Assembly: GCA_011052355.1 (NCBI GenBank)
Contig: DRJB01000066.1
Span: 1 to 15,203, forward strand
Length of the DNA: 15,203 nucleotides
Origin: Candidatus Kaiserbacteria bacterium
Lineage (GTDB): Bacteria; Patescibacteriota; Minisyncoccia; Phycocordibacterales; Phycocordibacteraceae
Reading direction: 5' to 3'
In this document: one piece after another, positions 1-6,177 of the stretch
How positions within the stretch are numbered: position 1 is the first letter of the stretch
How the letters are laid out: each line of letters starts with the position of its first letter
Translations under genes and position numbers: made by a program
The notes under the pieces: model-generated
Seen by the model: only the letters and a program-made list of their open reading frames with translations
Database searches by the model: none
What the model was told of the DNA's origin: nothing

Positions 1-270
1 AAAATCCCGAAAAATCCGTTTATTAGAGACGCACTTCTCAGTGCCACAATTGCGGGGACAGAAAGCAATCTGGTACATGTGTACCTGATTGCCTCTCGAT
101 TATATAGGGAGTATCTGGTGAGGCGCTGGAAGATCGTCGGGCGGCGCGGATCGCTGACGCTCGTCGTGAGCAGACACTGCTCACTCGCGAGCGCAAACCG
201 CCGCCGCCCCTGCCTTTGTGTTTTGGAAGGAGGGAAAAACAACCCAACAGAAAAACCAGAAAAATCTTGA
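1..270 (+). CDS. C-terminal part of an unrecognised gene, cut by the left edge
   Basis: Frame 1 is open from the first base to a TGA at 268-270, about 89 codons, and the stop lies directly on an intrinsic terminator, which is what a real gene end would look like. The product is basic in its middle and ends in a polar Lys/Asn/Glu/Pro tail. I do not recognise a family. A second frame (frame 3, from 108 onward) also stays open and reads as a charged, helix-like stretch (GEALEDRRAARIADARREQ) followed by four prolines, so either frame 3 is the true frame in this part or there is a frameshift near 105-115. A minus-strand frame is also open here but has nothing to support it. Only the existence of a gene end here is supported, not its identity. 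Confidence 0.35.
   Translation, partial: KIPKNPFIRDALLSATIAGTESNLVHVYLIASRLYREYLVRRWKIVGRRGSLTLVVSRHCSLASANRRRPCLCVLEGGKNNPTEKPEKS
166..184. repeat. Short perfect palindrome, 8-bp stem, ACA loop
   Basis: GTGAGCAG-ACA-CTGCTCAC inside the left-edge open frame. It is short, but has the same tight three-base-loop design as the much longer inverted repeats elsewhere in the window. Confidence 0.4.
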
Positions 271-295
271 GTCCACATGCGTGGACTCTTTTTTT
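269..295 (+). terminator. Intrinsic terminator of the left-edge gene
   Basis: GAGTCCAC-ATGC-GTGGACTC forms an 8-bp perfect stem with a 4-base loop and is followed at once by seven T residues. The preceding stop codon overlaps its first bases. No gene is seen in 296-419, which holds only a small hairpin (CTAAGT-TTA-ACTTAG, 349-363). Confidence 0.8.
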
Positions 296-419
296 ACCCT
301 ACTACAGCCACAACTTTTTCAAAAAATTTGCCCCGCGCAACAAATGAGCTAAGTTTAACTTAGAACGATGGATATTTTGTGTTGGTAATTTCAATGTCCG
401 AGAAATTAAACTTTTTAAG

Positions 420-839
420 CTAGTCTAAAACTTCAGAGGTTATTTCAGAAATATACTCATTCAGATATTTCTCTTTGAATTCTTGAGGGCTCCATATTAA
501 CTTTAAATTTTCCCTGTACTTTAAATCCCAAACATAAGTGAAAACGGAAATTTCTCGACCATCTAACAATACGGGAAACTTCTTCCTTTTGTATTCTTTT
601 CCTTCAAAAAAATCCAAAACCTTCAAACTCTCTTCATCAACATCAAACAGAACCTTACCTGCAACTTTATCATTTGAACTTTCACATATTGCGGGATATT
701 TTCTTGGAACACTATCATCAAAAATTTTATATCTTCTAAACCCTTCAAGAACCGCATCCTGTGTATTAAAATTTTTTCCCAGTAAGGCAAAGACTACTTC
801 AGAAAAAATCAAAGTTCCGTAAACAAAAACAGTAGTCAT
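420..839 (-). CDS. Gamma-glutamylcyclotransferase / AIG2-like family protein
   Basis: A 139-residue protein with the hallmarks of the GGCT/AIG2 (BtrG-like) fold: an N-terminal substrate-loop motif YGTL at residues 7-10 and the conserved acidic segment LDFFEGKEY (75-83), in which Glu79 is the likely catalytic base. Members cleave gamma-glutamyl amides with release of 5-oxoproline; the exact substrate cannot be read from sequence. A glutathione-linked role is tempting next to a mercury operon but unproven. The gene lies 45 bases downstream of the CC-motif membrane gene on the same strand and may have its own promoter: TAACAT (845-850) ends five bases before the ATG. It is visibly richer in A/T than the genes after it, which may indicate separate acquisition. 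Confidence 0.85.
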   Translation of the reverse strand: MTTVFVYGTLIFSEVVFALLGKNFNTQDAVLEGFRRYKIFDDSVPRKYPAICESSNDKVAGKVLFDVDEESLKVLDFFEGKEYKRKKFPVLLDGREISVFTYVWDLKYRENLKLIWSPQEFKEKYLNEYISEITSEVLD

Positions 840-884
840 AGTACATGTTAAAAAAAATTGCTGTCCATACTGATTGTTTTTATC

Positions 885-1397
885 TTATGAGTTGCAGGTG
901 CCGTTCTGTGCAAATACCACTTGTCGCGCGTTTTGCCATAGCGAATACAGCAAGATGAGCGCGGCAATACTGAAAATCGGTGTTTCGTAGGTAGCGATAA
1001 ACCCTTGAACAAAACCGCTTACACCAAAAATAAATGGAAAAAATCCGGCAAACAACGCGGCAACAGTCGGCAAAAGTGGAGAGCAACACAGTAGTGGTGG
1101 AATGATACTTCCAAAAAGACTTCCTACCGTTGAAGAATTTCCACCTTTGCGCTTTTTGCGAAACGCATATACGGCAAATGGCAAAATGAACGCCAAAAGC
1201 AACGCAAACAAAAATGCAAAAGATGCAAGGGTTGGGGTGATGAATTGAAGTGATACCATACCAATCCGTCCGCCGGTGTATGTTGCCGGAAGGATAAACG
1301 CATACAATGTAAAGAACAGCACAAATGTAAGAACCGCAAAGGCACGATACGATGAGAACTTGAACACCGTGCGACTTGCTTCGTTGAGATATTTCAT
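885..1397 (-). CDS. Four-helix membrane protein with vicinal Cys-Cys, candidate Hg(II) transporter (MerT-like)
   Basis: A 170-residue integral membrane protein with predicted helices near 17-37, 56-79, 98-126 and 138-157 and a basic loop (KKRKGG) after the second. The third helix carries PLLCCSPLLP with vicinal Cys104-Cys105, and is followed by a short loop with YETP and a last helix ending in polar/basic residues; a further Cys168 is near the C-terminus. In MerT the first helix has a CC-x-x-P pattern, then a loop with E-P-Y-R-P and another helix, so the second half resembles MerT with two extra helices in front (MerC also has four). This is my comparison from memory, not an alignment. I chose the ATG at 1397, eight bases past the tlpA-like stop; a TTG at 1436 in frame would overlap that gene. 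Last gene of the apparent mer operon. Alternative: a thiol/disulfide electron carrier partnering the thioredoxin-like protein. Confidence 0.6.
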   Translation of the reverse strand: MKYLNEASRTVFKFSSYRAFAVLTFVLFFTLYAFILPATYTGGRIGMVSLQFITPTLASFAFLFALLLAFILPFAVYAFRKKRKGGNSSTVGSLFGSIIPPLLCCSPLLPTVAALFAGFFPFIFGVSGFVQGFIATYETPIFSIAALILLYSLWQNARQVVFAQNGTCNS

Positions 1398-1404
1398 ACC
1401 AGAG

Positions 1405-1962
1405 TTAGTTACGCGCAAACTTGAGTATATTGCCAATGGTCGCCGCCGGCGCGTCGTTTATTTCACGTACCACACCATTTTTATCAATCAAGAAATAAAT
1501 GTCGGGGTAATTTCGCGGGTTGTACACTTGCGCGGACTGCTTTGTGAGATTTCCCCAATGCCAATTTTTTGCAAGAAGCATTTTTGGTGCGCTTTGCTCG
1601 GCGAAAGTTTTTATAGATGGCCCGGGATATCCGGCATTGCCGTATGTTTTGAGCGTGATGATGGTAAGATTTCCAAGCTTGTTTTCATTTTGAGAAAGTA
1701 CGCGCGCACCCTCAGAACAACTTGAGCACCACGTTGCCACCAGCCATAGCATTACTTTCTTTCCTTTGAAACTTGAAAGTTTTATTGAGGCGCCTTGCAA
1801 ATTGGTGAAGATAGCTTCCGGAGCGCTCGCATGTATCGCCACGTGTTGTTGTGAAGAAACTGCCGATGTTGTTGGCGTGCTTGGTTGCCTGCTTGCGGAA
1901 AACCACACAAGCCCTCCGACAAGCACAATGATGCTTACAAAACCAATGAGGGTATTTTTCAT
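1405..1962 (-). CDS. Membrane-anchored thioredoxin-like (TlpA/redoxin) protein
   Basis: A 185-residue protein with one N-terminal hydrophobic segment (5-21, signal anchor or lipid-free signal peptide), a Ser/Thr/Pro-rich linker (25-45), then a thioredoxin fold. The active site is WCSSC with Cys79 and Cys82, and the expected cis-proline is Pro153 in NYPDIYFL. The fold would sit outside the cytoplasmic membrane and carry out thiol-disulfide exchange. It starts four bases after the merA stop and ends just before the CC membrane gene, so it is clearly part of the same transcription unit. No MerP-type heavy-metal-associated domain (GMTCxxC) is present in the window; this protein occupies its place in the gene order and could keep the transporter cysteines reduced or hand over Hg(II). 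That role is inference; the family assignment is firm. Confidence 0.82.
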   Translation of the reverse strand: MKNTLIGFVSIIVLVGGLVWFSASRQPSTPTTSAVSSQQHVAIHASAPEAIFTNLQGASIKLSSFKGKKVMLWLVATWCSSCSEGARVLSQNENKLGNLTIITLKTYGNAGYPGPSIKTFAEQSAPKMLLAKNWHWGNLTKQSAQVYNPRNYPDIYFLIDKNGVVREINDAPAATIGNILKFARN

Positions 1963-1966
1963 AACT

Positions 1967-3370
1967 CTAAATACAACAACTTAGCTGTGATAAATCTTTC
2001 GTAAAAGAAAGCGCCACGTATTTAATTGCTTCTGAGAGTGTCGGAAATACCGGCTCCATGTTAAGCACATCATCAATGGTGTTTTTATTTTTTATCAGCA
2101 CCATTGCTTCGGCAATGAGGTCAGCTGCATTTGGCGCCAAGATATGCACCCCAACAATAACTTGTGTCTTCGGGTCAATACCCATTTTGATAAGCCCTTC
2201 CGTTCTTCCAATGATGCCCGCCTTTGGTATTTGCGTGAAAGGAACGGTGCGACACGCGCATGTTTTTGTCTCTTTCATTTGCTCGTCCTCGGTAATCCCA
2301 ACACTTGCATAACCGGGGTCGGTAAAAATGGCATATGGCACCGTACGATATGAAATAGTGTTCCCTTTTTCTTGCAATATATTTTCAGCTACAAGCGTAC
2401 CTTCGTGCCCGGCGGTTGTTTCCAGTCGCAATGGCAAATTTGTCACATCGCCCACCGCGCGTATGTGTGGCACGTTGGTTTGGAATACATCAGTAACGAT
2501 GACGGCACCTTTTTCATTGGTTGCAACACCTGGAATTTCAAGATGTAAGTCTGCGGTGTTTGGGGTTTTCCCCGCGGCAAGTAAAATGACATCAGTAACA
2601 ATCTCTTCCGTTTTTTCTTCTATCGTATAGGTCAAAACTTTATTTCCATTTTCAGCGCGCGCACTTTTCACCGAAACGTTGGTCTTAATGGTAACCCCTT
2701 CACTCTCCAACACCGACAACAAACGATCTATAAGTTCCTTTTCTCCATGCGGAAAAATCCGCTCATTGCGTTGCAGTATGGTTACTTTCGTACCAAAGCG
2801 TGCGTACACTTGCGCGAGCTCTAATGCCACGGGTCCTCCACCGACACACACCATTTCTTTGGGAAGCTCTTTTAGTTTCAGCGCCTCAATGTGCGTAAGG
2901 TATCCAACTTCACGTATTCCTTCTATTGGTGGTACTGTAGCTTTGGAGCCGGTTGCGATAATGAAATTTTCTGCTGAGAGCGTTTCTCCATTGACAGTAA
3001 TTTCATTTTTGGCGCTGAATTGCGCTTTCCCTTCTATGTAAGTAACATGCGAAAGTTTTGAAAGCACTTTCTCATATTTTTCCGCACGGAAACTTTTCAC
3101 TATGGAGAGTTCAGCTTCAATCACTTTCTTAAAATCAATTCCGGTAACTGCTGTTTCTATTCCTGGAATGCCATGCGCTTGAGTTTCGTGCAAGACTTCG
3201 GCTGCATGCAGAAGAACCTTTGATGGCACACAACCAACATTGACGCAGGTGCCTCCGGCAGGCAAATCATAATTGATAATGGCAGTGGTGGCGCCAAGCT
3301 CATTGGCTTTAATCGCCGCCGCGAACGCGGCGGCGCCGCCACCGATTATAATGAGATCATATTTTTTCAT
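1967..3370 (-). CDS. merA: Mercuric reductase MerA (core form without N-terminal HMA domain)
   Basis: A 467-residue class I flavoprotein disulfide reductase. It has the FAD-binding Rossmann motif GGGAAAFAAA (10-19), the redox-active pair GGTCVNVGCVPSK with Cys42 and Cys47, an NAD(P)H-binding GGGPVALE segment, and the FAD-contact ATGS..P and AxGDVT regions. What separates it from lipoamide dehydrogenase is the C-terminus, FTKDLSQLSCCI: the vicinal Cys465-Cys466 tail that delivers Hg(II) to the active site in MerA (Tn501 ends in QLSCCAG). It reduces Hg(II) to Hg(0) with NADPH in the cytoplasm. The position of the conserved Tyr of some MerAs (FPYLT) is Thr here (FPTLS). The frame is open upstream to 3445, but the ATG at 3370 gives the normal family start (MKKYDLIIIGGG); it overlaps the arsR end by 14 bases, suggesting translational coupling. 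A perfect palindrome sits in the Rossmann loop codons. Confidence 0.93.
   Translation of the reverse strand: MKKYDLIIIGGGAAAFAAAIKANELGATTAIINYDLPAGGTCVNVGCVPSKVLLHAAEVLHETQAHGIPGIETAVTGIDFKKVIEAELSIVKSFRAEKYEKVLSKLSHVTYIEGKAQFSAKNEITVNGETLSAENFIIATGSKATVPPIEGIREVGYLTHIEALKLKELPKEMVCVGGGPVALELAQVYARFGTKVTILQRNERIFPHGEKELIDRLLSVLESEGVTIKTNVSVKSARAENGNKVLTYTIEEKTEEIVTDVILLAAGKTPNTADLHLEIPGVATNEKGAVIVTDVFQTNVPHIRAVGDVTNLPLRLETTAGHEGTLVAENILQEKGNTISYRTVPYAIFTDPGYASVGITEDEQMKETKTCACRTVPFTQIPKAGIIGRTEGLIKMGIDPKTQVIVGVHILAPNAADLIAEAMVLIKNKNTIDDVLNMEPVFPTLSEAIKYVALSFTKDLSQLSCCI
3314..3335. repeat. Perfect palindrome inside merA, 10-bp stem, AA loop
   Basis: CGCCGCCGCG-AA-CGCGGCGGCG encodes most of the AAAFAAA stretch of the FAD-binding motif. 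Length matches the family motif, so no residues appear to have been inserted. Ala-codon runs alone could produce this, so it is weaker evidence than the mixed-sequence palindromes elsewhere. Confidence 0.7.
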
Positions 3371-3686
3371 AAGTATGTATTTTTTTACGTAATAAATCCG
3401 AAAGCAGTGATTTTTCCATACGATAATATACATACCGAAAATCACGACGGTCTACTACCATACCGGCTTGTTTAAGTTTTTGTAAAGTGTGCGAAACAGC
3501 GGAAATGGAAACAGAAACCGCATCAGCAATGGTTCCGACAGTCATTTCTTCATGCCGGCACAAAAGATAACAAATTTTAAGTCGCGTCGGGTCTCCAACC
3601 ATACGGAACTCCTGTGCACATCGTTGCACTTCTTTTTCATTTTCCAATTCTTTTTTTATGTTCTTTCTGTTCATTTGCATATACAT
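3357..3686 (-). CDS. ArsR/SmtB-family metal-responsive repressor
   Basis: A 109-residue winged-helix protein. The family signature is clear: FRMVGDPTRLKICYLL (27-42), the helix-turn-helix TVGTIADAVSVSISAVSHTL (49-68) with QKLKQAGMV, and the wing VDRRDFRYVYYRM (78-90). The usual ELCVCDL metal site of ArsR is absent (EMTVGTI here); the available thiols are Cys23, Cys39 and Cys43, the last two flanking the turn before helix 3, so Hg(II) could be sensed by a non-classical site. ArsR-type regulators replace MerR in some actinobacterial and archaeal mer operons. It is the first gene of the operon. Alternative starts at 3680 and 3674 are equally possible, since the promoter places transcription start near 3684. 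A self-complementary site spans the start and -10 box, consistent with autoregulation. Confidence 0.9.
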   Translation of the reverse strand: MYMQMNRKNIKKELENEKEVQRCAQEFRMVGDPTRLKICYLLCRHEEMTVGTIADAVSVSISAVSHTLQKLKQAGMVVDRRDFRYVYYRMEKSLLSDLLRKKIHTYEKI

Positions 3687-3694
3687 TCAAATGA
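3671..3694 (-). promoter_or_regulatory. Candidate ArsR operator, 7-10-7 inverted repeat
   Basis: TCATTTG, ten bases, CAAATGA. The repeat covers the region from the -10 box to the start codon(s) of arsR, the usual position of ArsR/SmtB operators. It is the only good dyad in the core promoter; binding is inferred from position. Confidence 0.5.
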
Positions 3695-3720
3695 TACCAC
3701 ATCGGCACAAGAAAGCGCAA
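3691..3720 (-). promoter_or_regulatory. Promoter of the arsR-merA operon
   Basis: On the minus strand: TTGCGC (-35, 3715-3720), 18-base spacer, TATCAT (-10, 3691-3696) preceded by TGG, an extended -10. Predicted start near 3684, at or within a few bases of the arsR start codon. Confidence 0.65.
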
Positions 3721-3760
3721 GGACCCTTTTCGCCACGCTTCGCGTGGCGAAAAGGGTCCT
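3720..3760. repeat. Perfect intergenic hairpin, 19-bp stem, TTC loop
   Basis: Arms 3720-3738 and 3742-3760 are exact reverse complements around TTC. It lies downstream of the peroxiredoxin gene and just upstream of the arsR -35 box. Neither side has a T-run, so if it ends transcription or protects the peroxiredoxin mRNA it does so without a standard U-tract. Confidence 0.85.
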
Positions 3761-3768
3761 GCAACATC

Positions 3769-3798
3769 AAGTAAACATCAACTATCTGATGTTTACTT
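3769..3798. repeat. Inverted repeat at the peroxiredoxin stop codon, 12-bp stem, 6-base loop
   Basis: AAGTAAACATCA-actatc-TGATGTTTACTT; the second arm includes part of the peroxiredoxin TAA. Could be a 3'-end hairpin of that mRNA or a distal regulator site for the mer operon. No T-run follows. Confidence 0.7.
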
Positions 3799-4477
3799 AT
3801 AACTTCCCTACCAAATCAAGCCCGGGAGTAAGGTCATCATCTCCGGGTTGCCATGATGCGGGGCACACTTTCCCGTCATGAGATGCCACATATTGCGTTG
3901 CTTGCAATTTTCTCAGCGCCTCGCGACCGGAACGCCCGACACTGTTATCATTTATTTCAATACTGCGCAATATGCCCTTTGGGTCAATGATAAACGTACC
4001 ACGCAATGATAATCCTTCATCTTCTGTCAACGACAGTTCGCCACCCTCAACAAGCGTACCAAACGCATAGGATATTTTTCCGGATGGGTCCGCACCCATC
4101 GGATATTCAATCGCCCCAATTCCTTCTGATGTATCATGCCATGCTTTATGCACAAAAACCGTATCAGTTGAAAATGATACAATCTCCGTATTTATGTCCT
4201 TAAACTTCGGATACAGTTTTGCCATTTCTTCAAGCTCTGTCGGACAAACGAACGTAAAGTCTGCCGGATAGAAAAATAAGACAAGCCACTTATCACGAAA
4301 GTCTGATAACTTCATCGTGTGCACTTCTTTTTCGTGATACGCTTCAAATTCATAATCCGGAACAGACGCTCCGATCGATACCAGTGGTGATTGTTCCAAT
4401 AAAGAATCTTCCAACATCATGTCGTGTTTATGATGTGTGCAGTGTTCGCAGTGTTCATGTGTGTGTTCTTTGTTCAT
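3797..4477 (-). CDS. Typical 2-Cys peroxiredoxin (AhpC/Prx1 type) with His/Cys-rich N-terminal tail
   Basis: A 226-residue thiol peroxidase that reduces H2O2 and organic or peroxynitrite peroxides in the cytoplasm. The catalytic signature is PADFTFVCPTE: Pro71, Thr75 and the peroxidatic Cys78; Arg159 is the conserved activating Arg in LRGTFIID; the resolving Cys205 lies in GKVCPASWQPG. Length after the tail is normal for the family. The first 18 residues (MNKEHTHEHCEHCTHHKH) are unusual, with seven His and a CxxC-like pair (Cys10, Cys13), and look like a metal-binding appendage. The gene has its own promoter region (TAACAT at 4488-4493) and is divergent from miaA with 46 bases between. Its position just upstream of the mercury operon, same strand, suggests a shared metal or oxidative stress role, which is inference. 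Confidence 0.92.
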   Translation of the reverse strand: MNKEHTHEHCEHCTHHKHDMMLEDSLLEQSPLVSIGASVPDYEFEAYHEKEVHTMKLSDFRDKWLVLFFYPADFTFVCPTELEEMAKLYPKFKDINTEIVSFSTDTVFVHKAWHDTSEGIGAIEYPMGADPSGKISYAFGTLVEGGELSLTEDEGLSLRGTFIIDPKGILRSIEINDNSVGRSGREALRKLQATQYVASHDGKVCPASWQPGDDDLTPGLDLVGKL

Positions 4478-4523
4478 AATAGTTTTATGTTAAAAATTAA
4501 TAATCCTGTCTATTCATTATTTT

Positions 4524-5384
4524 ATGATACCATCACAAGTAATGAACGCAAGAAAAGAGATACTGTGCATTGTCGGAACAACCGCATCGGGGAAAAGTGC
4601 ACGAGCGGTGAGCGAAGCGCATATGATTGATGGAGAAGTTATTTCAGTAGACTCCAGACAAGTCTATACCATGCTTGATATCGGTACGGAAAAAATAACC
4701 ACCGAAGAGATGGAAGGTGTTCCGCATCACCTCATCAACATCCGCGACCCAAAAGAAAATTACACTGCCGGGGATTTCGTGCGCGATGCTTCAAAACTCG
4801 TGGTGGAAATTCAATCTCGCGGGAAGGTGCCAATTTTTGCGGGCGGGACGCATTTTTATTTCCATGCGTTTTTTAATGGGCTTCCACATTCGGTTCCCGC
4901 GAACAAGACTCTTCGTGATGAGCTTGAACAATACTCAGCTGAAGAATTGTACAAGCGCGTATGTGTCGCTGACAAGCGCCGTGGCGATGAGCTTGATCCC
5001 CAAAATAAAAGGCGGCTGATACGAACACTTGAAATTATTGCAATGCTTGGGAAAGTGCCGATTTGGGATGAGGTTAGTACCCGCGCGCGCTTCGCGCGCG
5101 CGGGTACTAACTGGATAATACTTGACACACCCAAAGATAAACTGCGCGAACGCATTGATATGCGCCTTAAAAAAGCATTCTCGCGCGGGCTTATTGAAGA
5201 GACAAGAAACGTTCGCGCCTATGTGGGCGACAAGCGCCTCAATGAGCTCGGACTTGAATATCGTATCATCGGAGAATTTCTGCGTGGTGAACGAACTGAA
5301 GAATCTTTATTTCCCGCACTCTGTGCAAAACTTTGGCAATACGCGCGACACCAAAAAGCATGGTTGAGAAAACTCGCTCAATGA
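4524..5384 (+). CDS. miaA: tRNA dimethylallyltransferase MiaA
   Basis: A 286-residue enzyme that transfers a dimethylallyl group to N6 of A37 in tRNAs reading UNN codons. Visible motifs: P-loop GTTASGKS (18-25), the catalytic DSRQVY segment (43-48) with Asp43, then DIGTEK and VPHHLI, GGTHFY (107-112), and the RRLIRTLEI helix (163-171). The C-terminal zinc-finger extension of eukaryotic forms is absent, as in bacteria. Residues 184-196 (VSTRARFARAGTN) are encoded by an 18-bp perfect palindrome in the variable linker after GKVPIW; overall length in this region equals that of E. coli MiaA as I recall it. A second in-frame ATG at 4542 (MNARKEIL) is a plausible start, as TATGAT lies 13 bases before it. 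The 3' end overlaps the convergent pilin-like gene by seven bases. Confidence 0.93.
   Translation: MIPSQVMNARKEILCIVGTTASGKSARAVSEAHMIDGEVISVDSRQVYTMLDIGTEKITTEEMEGVPHHLINIRDPKENYTAGDFVRDASKLVVEIQSRGKVPIFAGGTHFYFHAFFNGLPHSVPANKTLRDELEQYSAEELYKRVCVADKRRGDELDPQNKRRLIRTLEIIAMLGKVPIWDEVSTRARFARAGTNWIILDTPKDKLRERIDMRLKKAFSRGLIEETRNVRAYVGDKRLNELGLEYRIIGEFLRGERTEESLFPALCAKLWQYARHQKAWLRKLAQ
5073..5111. repeat. Perfect palindrome inside miaA, 18-bp stem, TTC loop
   Basis: GTTAGTACCCGCGCGCGC-TTC and its exact reverse complement, in frame, encoding residues 184-196. Design and loop match the intergenic hairpin at 3720-3760. Confidence 0.9.
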
Positions 5385-5845
5385 ACCACTTTAATTTTAG
5401 CGGGAGCCTGTGGTTTTTGTACCGGCAAACATTGTGATGAAGAGTGTGACTTAAGAAGTGATGTAACCGATTGTAGATTTCCAGTGGTAAATACCACGAT
5501 AACCTCATTGACGATAAGCCACGCTGAAATGATAATGACAAAACCTATGGCAGTGCTTATCAATACATTTCTTCCCTTCTCCAGATTACTTGGCGACGTG
5601 GCGTTGGTTACCAAAAGAAATCCCGCGTATGCAATAAGAAGCACTGCAAATATGCCGGCGAGATACACAGCATCATTGGTTATGTTTTGCACAACAGTTA
5701 AAATCGCCTGATACCCGAGCGGACATGCTTCTTGTCCTGTATGAGACTGAGGAACGATGGCGGTAATACCGGCGGCAAATGCCAAAGCCGGCATGCCGAA
5801 TAAAAATGCACCGGCGACAACAGCAATACGACGAATGTAAATCAT
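5378..5845 (-). CDS. VirB2/TrbC-like small pilin-type membrane protein
   Basis: A 155-residue protein from the ATG at 5845 (another in-frame ATG at 5863 would add six residues; longer frames run into the tRNA-Trp gene and are unlikely). It begins with a basic N-terminus and a signal peptide ending near LAFAAG (21-26), followed by a short exported segment and two hydrophobic helices at about 57-80 and 94-118 separated by a polar loop (NATSPSNLEKGRN). This is the two-helix layout of TrbC/VirB2 pilins, which are abundant as stand-alone genes in Patescibacteria. Cys41 and Cys139 could form a disulfide outside. The C-terminal tail is Ser/Pro/Lys-rich. No other type IV secretion gene is nearby. The assignment rests on topology, since the family has little sequence conservation. 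Confidence 0.68.
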   Translation of the reverse strand: MIYIRRIAVVAGAFLFGMPALAFAAGITAIVPQSHTGQEACPLGYQAILTVVQNITNDAVYLAGIFAVLLIAYAGFLLVTNATSPSNLEKGRNVLISTAIGFVIIISAWLIVNEVIVVFTTGNLQSVTSLLKSHSSSQCLPVQKPQAPAKIKVVH

Positions 5846-5932
5846 ATTATTATTGTACCGCATGCTAGCAAAATGAAAACCTGAACATTGCACATAGGCA
5901 TATATTTGGTATCGTAGAAGATACAAGATAAT

Positions 5933-6003
5933 GGGTCTATAGTTTAATGGTAAAACAGTGGTCTCCAAAACCACCGTTCCAGGTTCGAGTCCTGGTGGAC
6001 CCG
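5933..6003 (+). tRNA. tRNA-Trp (CCA anticodon)
   Basis: Full cloverleaf: acceptor GGGTCTA/TGGACCC, anticodon stem GTGGT/ACCAC around CTCCAAA (anticodon CCA), T-arm CCAGG-TTCGAGT-CCTGG. Discriminator G at 6003; the 3' CCA is not encoded. A weak TTGCAC...TATCGT promoter lies at 5888-5915. Confidence 0.95.
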
Positions 6004-6122
6004 CAGTTTTTAAGACGCAGTGTAAAAACTGCGGGGGTAAGTAAACGTACTGCTTCGCTTGCGACAGGACGAGAAAGCCACAGCGTTATGTGAACAGAAT
6101 GTGAGCATCGCGAAACGCTGTG
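6000..6122. other. Structured non-coding region after tRNA-Trp
   Basis: No gene seen. The last bases of tRNA-Trp (CCCGCAGTTTTTA, 6000-6012) are exactly complementary to 6023-6035, so the precursor tRNA tail can form a 13-bp hairpin that competes with the acceptor stem. Further on, CACAGCGTT (6079-6087) pairs with AACGCTGTG (6114-6122) around a 26-base loop. These may be processing or termination structures or an unannotated small RNA. Confidence 0.45.
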
Positions 6123-6131
6123 ACAAGCACT

Positions 6132-6158
6132 GATTTTGAAAGTCAGACTTTCAAAATC
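6132..6158. repeat. Perfect inverted repeat between tRNA-Trp and rpmG
   Basis: GATTTTGAAAGTC-A-GACTTTCAAAATC; 13 complementary bases on each side. It sits between two convergent genes (tRNA-Trp plus, rpmG minus) and may serve both 3' ends. No T-run on either side. The core resembles the GGAAGTCTGACTTCC hairpin of the repeats near 11610 and 13195. Confidence 0.75.
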
Positions 6159-6177
6159 GTTCTATATAATAGATGTT

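Noticed and set aside
1967..3370. Dihydrolipoamide dehydrogenase instead of MerA
   Set aside because: The vicinal Cys-Cys C-terminal tail (QLSCC) and the ArsR neighbour are specific to MerA; no 2-oxoacid dehydrogenase genes are nearby.
3371..3445. 25-residue N-terminal extension of MerA
   Set aside because: It overlaps the end of arsR, has no HMA motif, and the ATG at 3370 starts directly at the Rossmann strand.
5846..5974. N-terminal extension of the pilin-like protein
   Set aside because: It would read antisense through the 5' part of tRNA-Trp and place the signal peptide internally.
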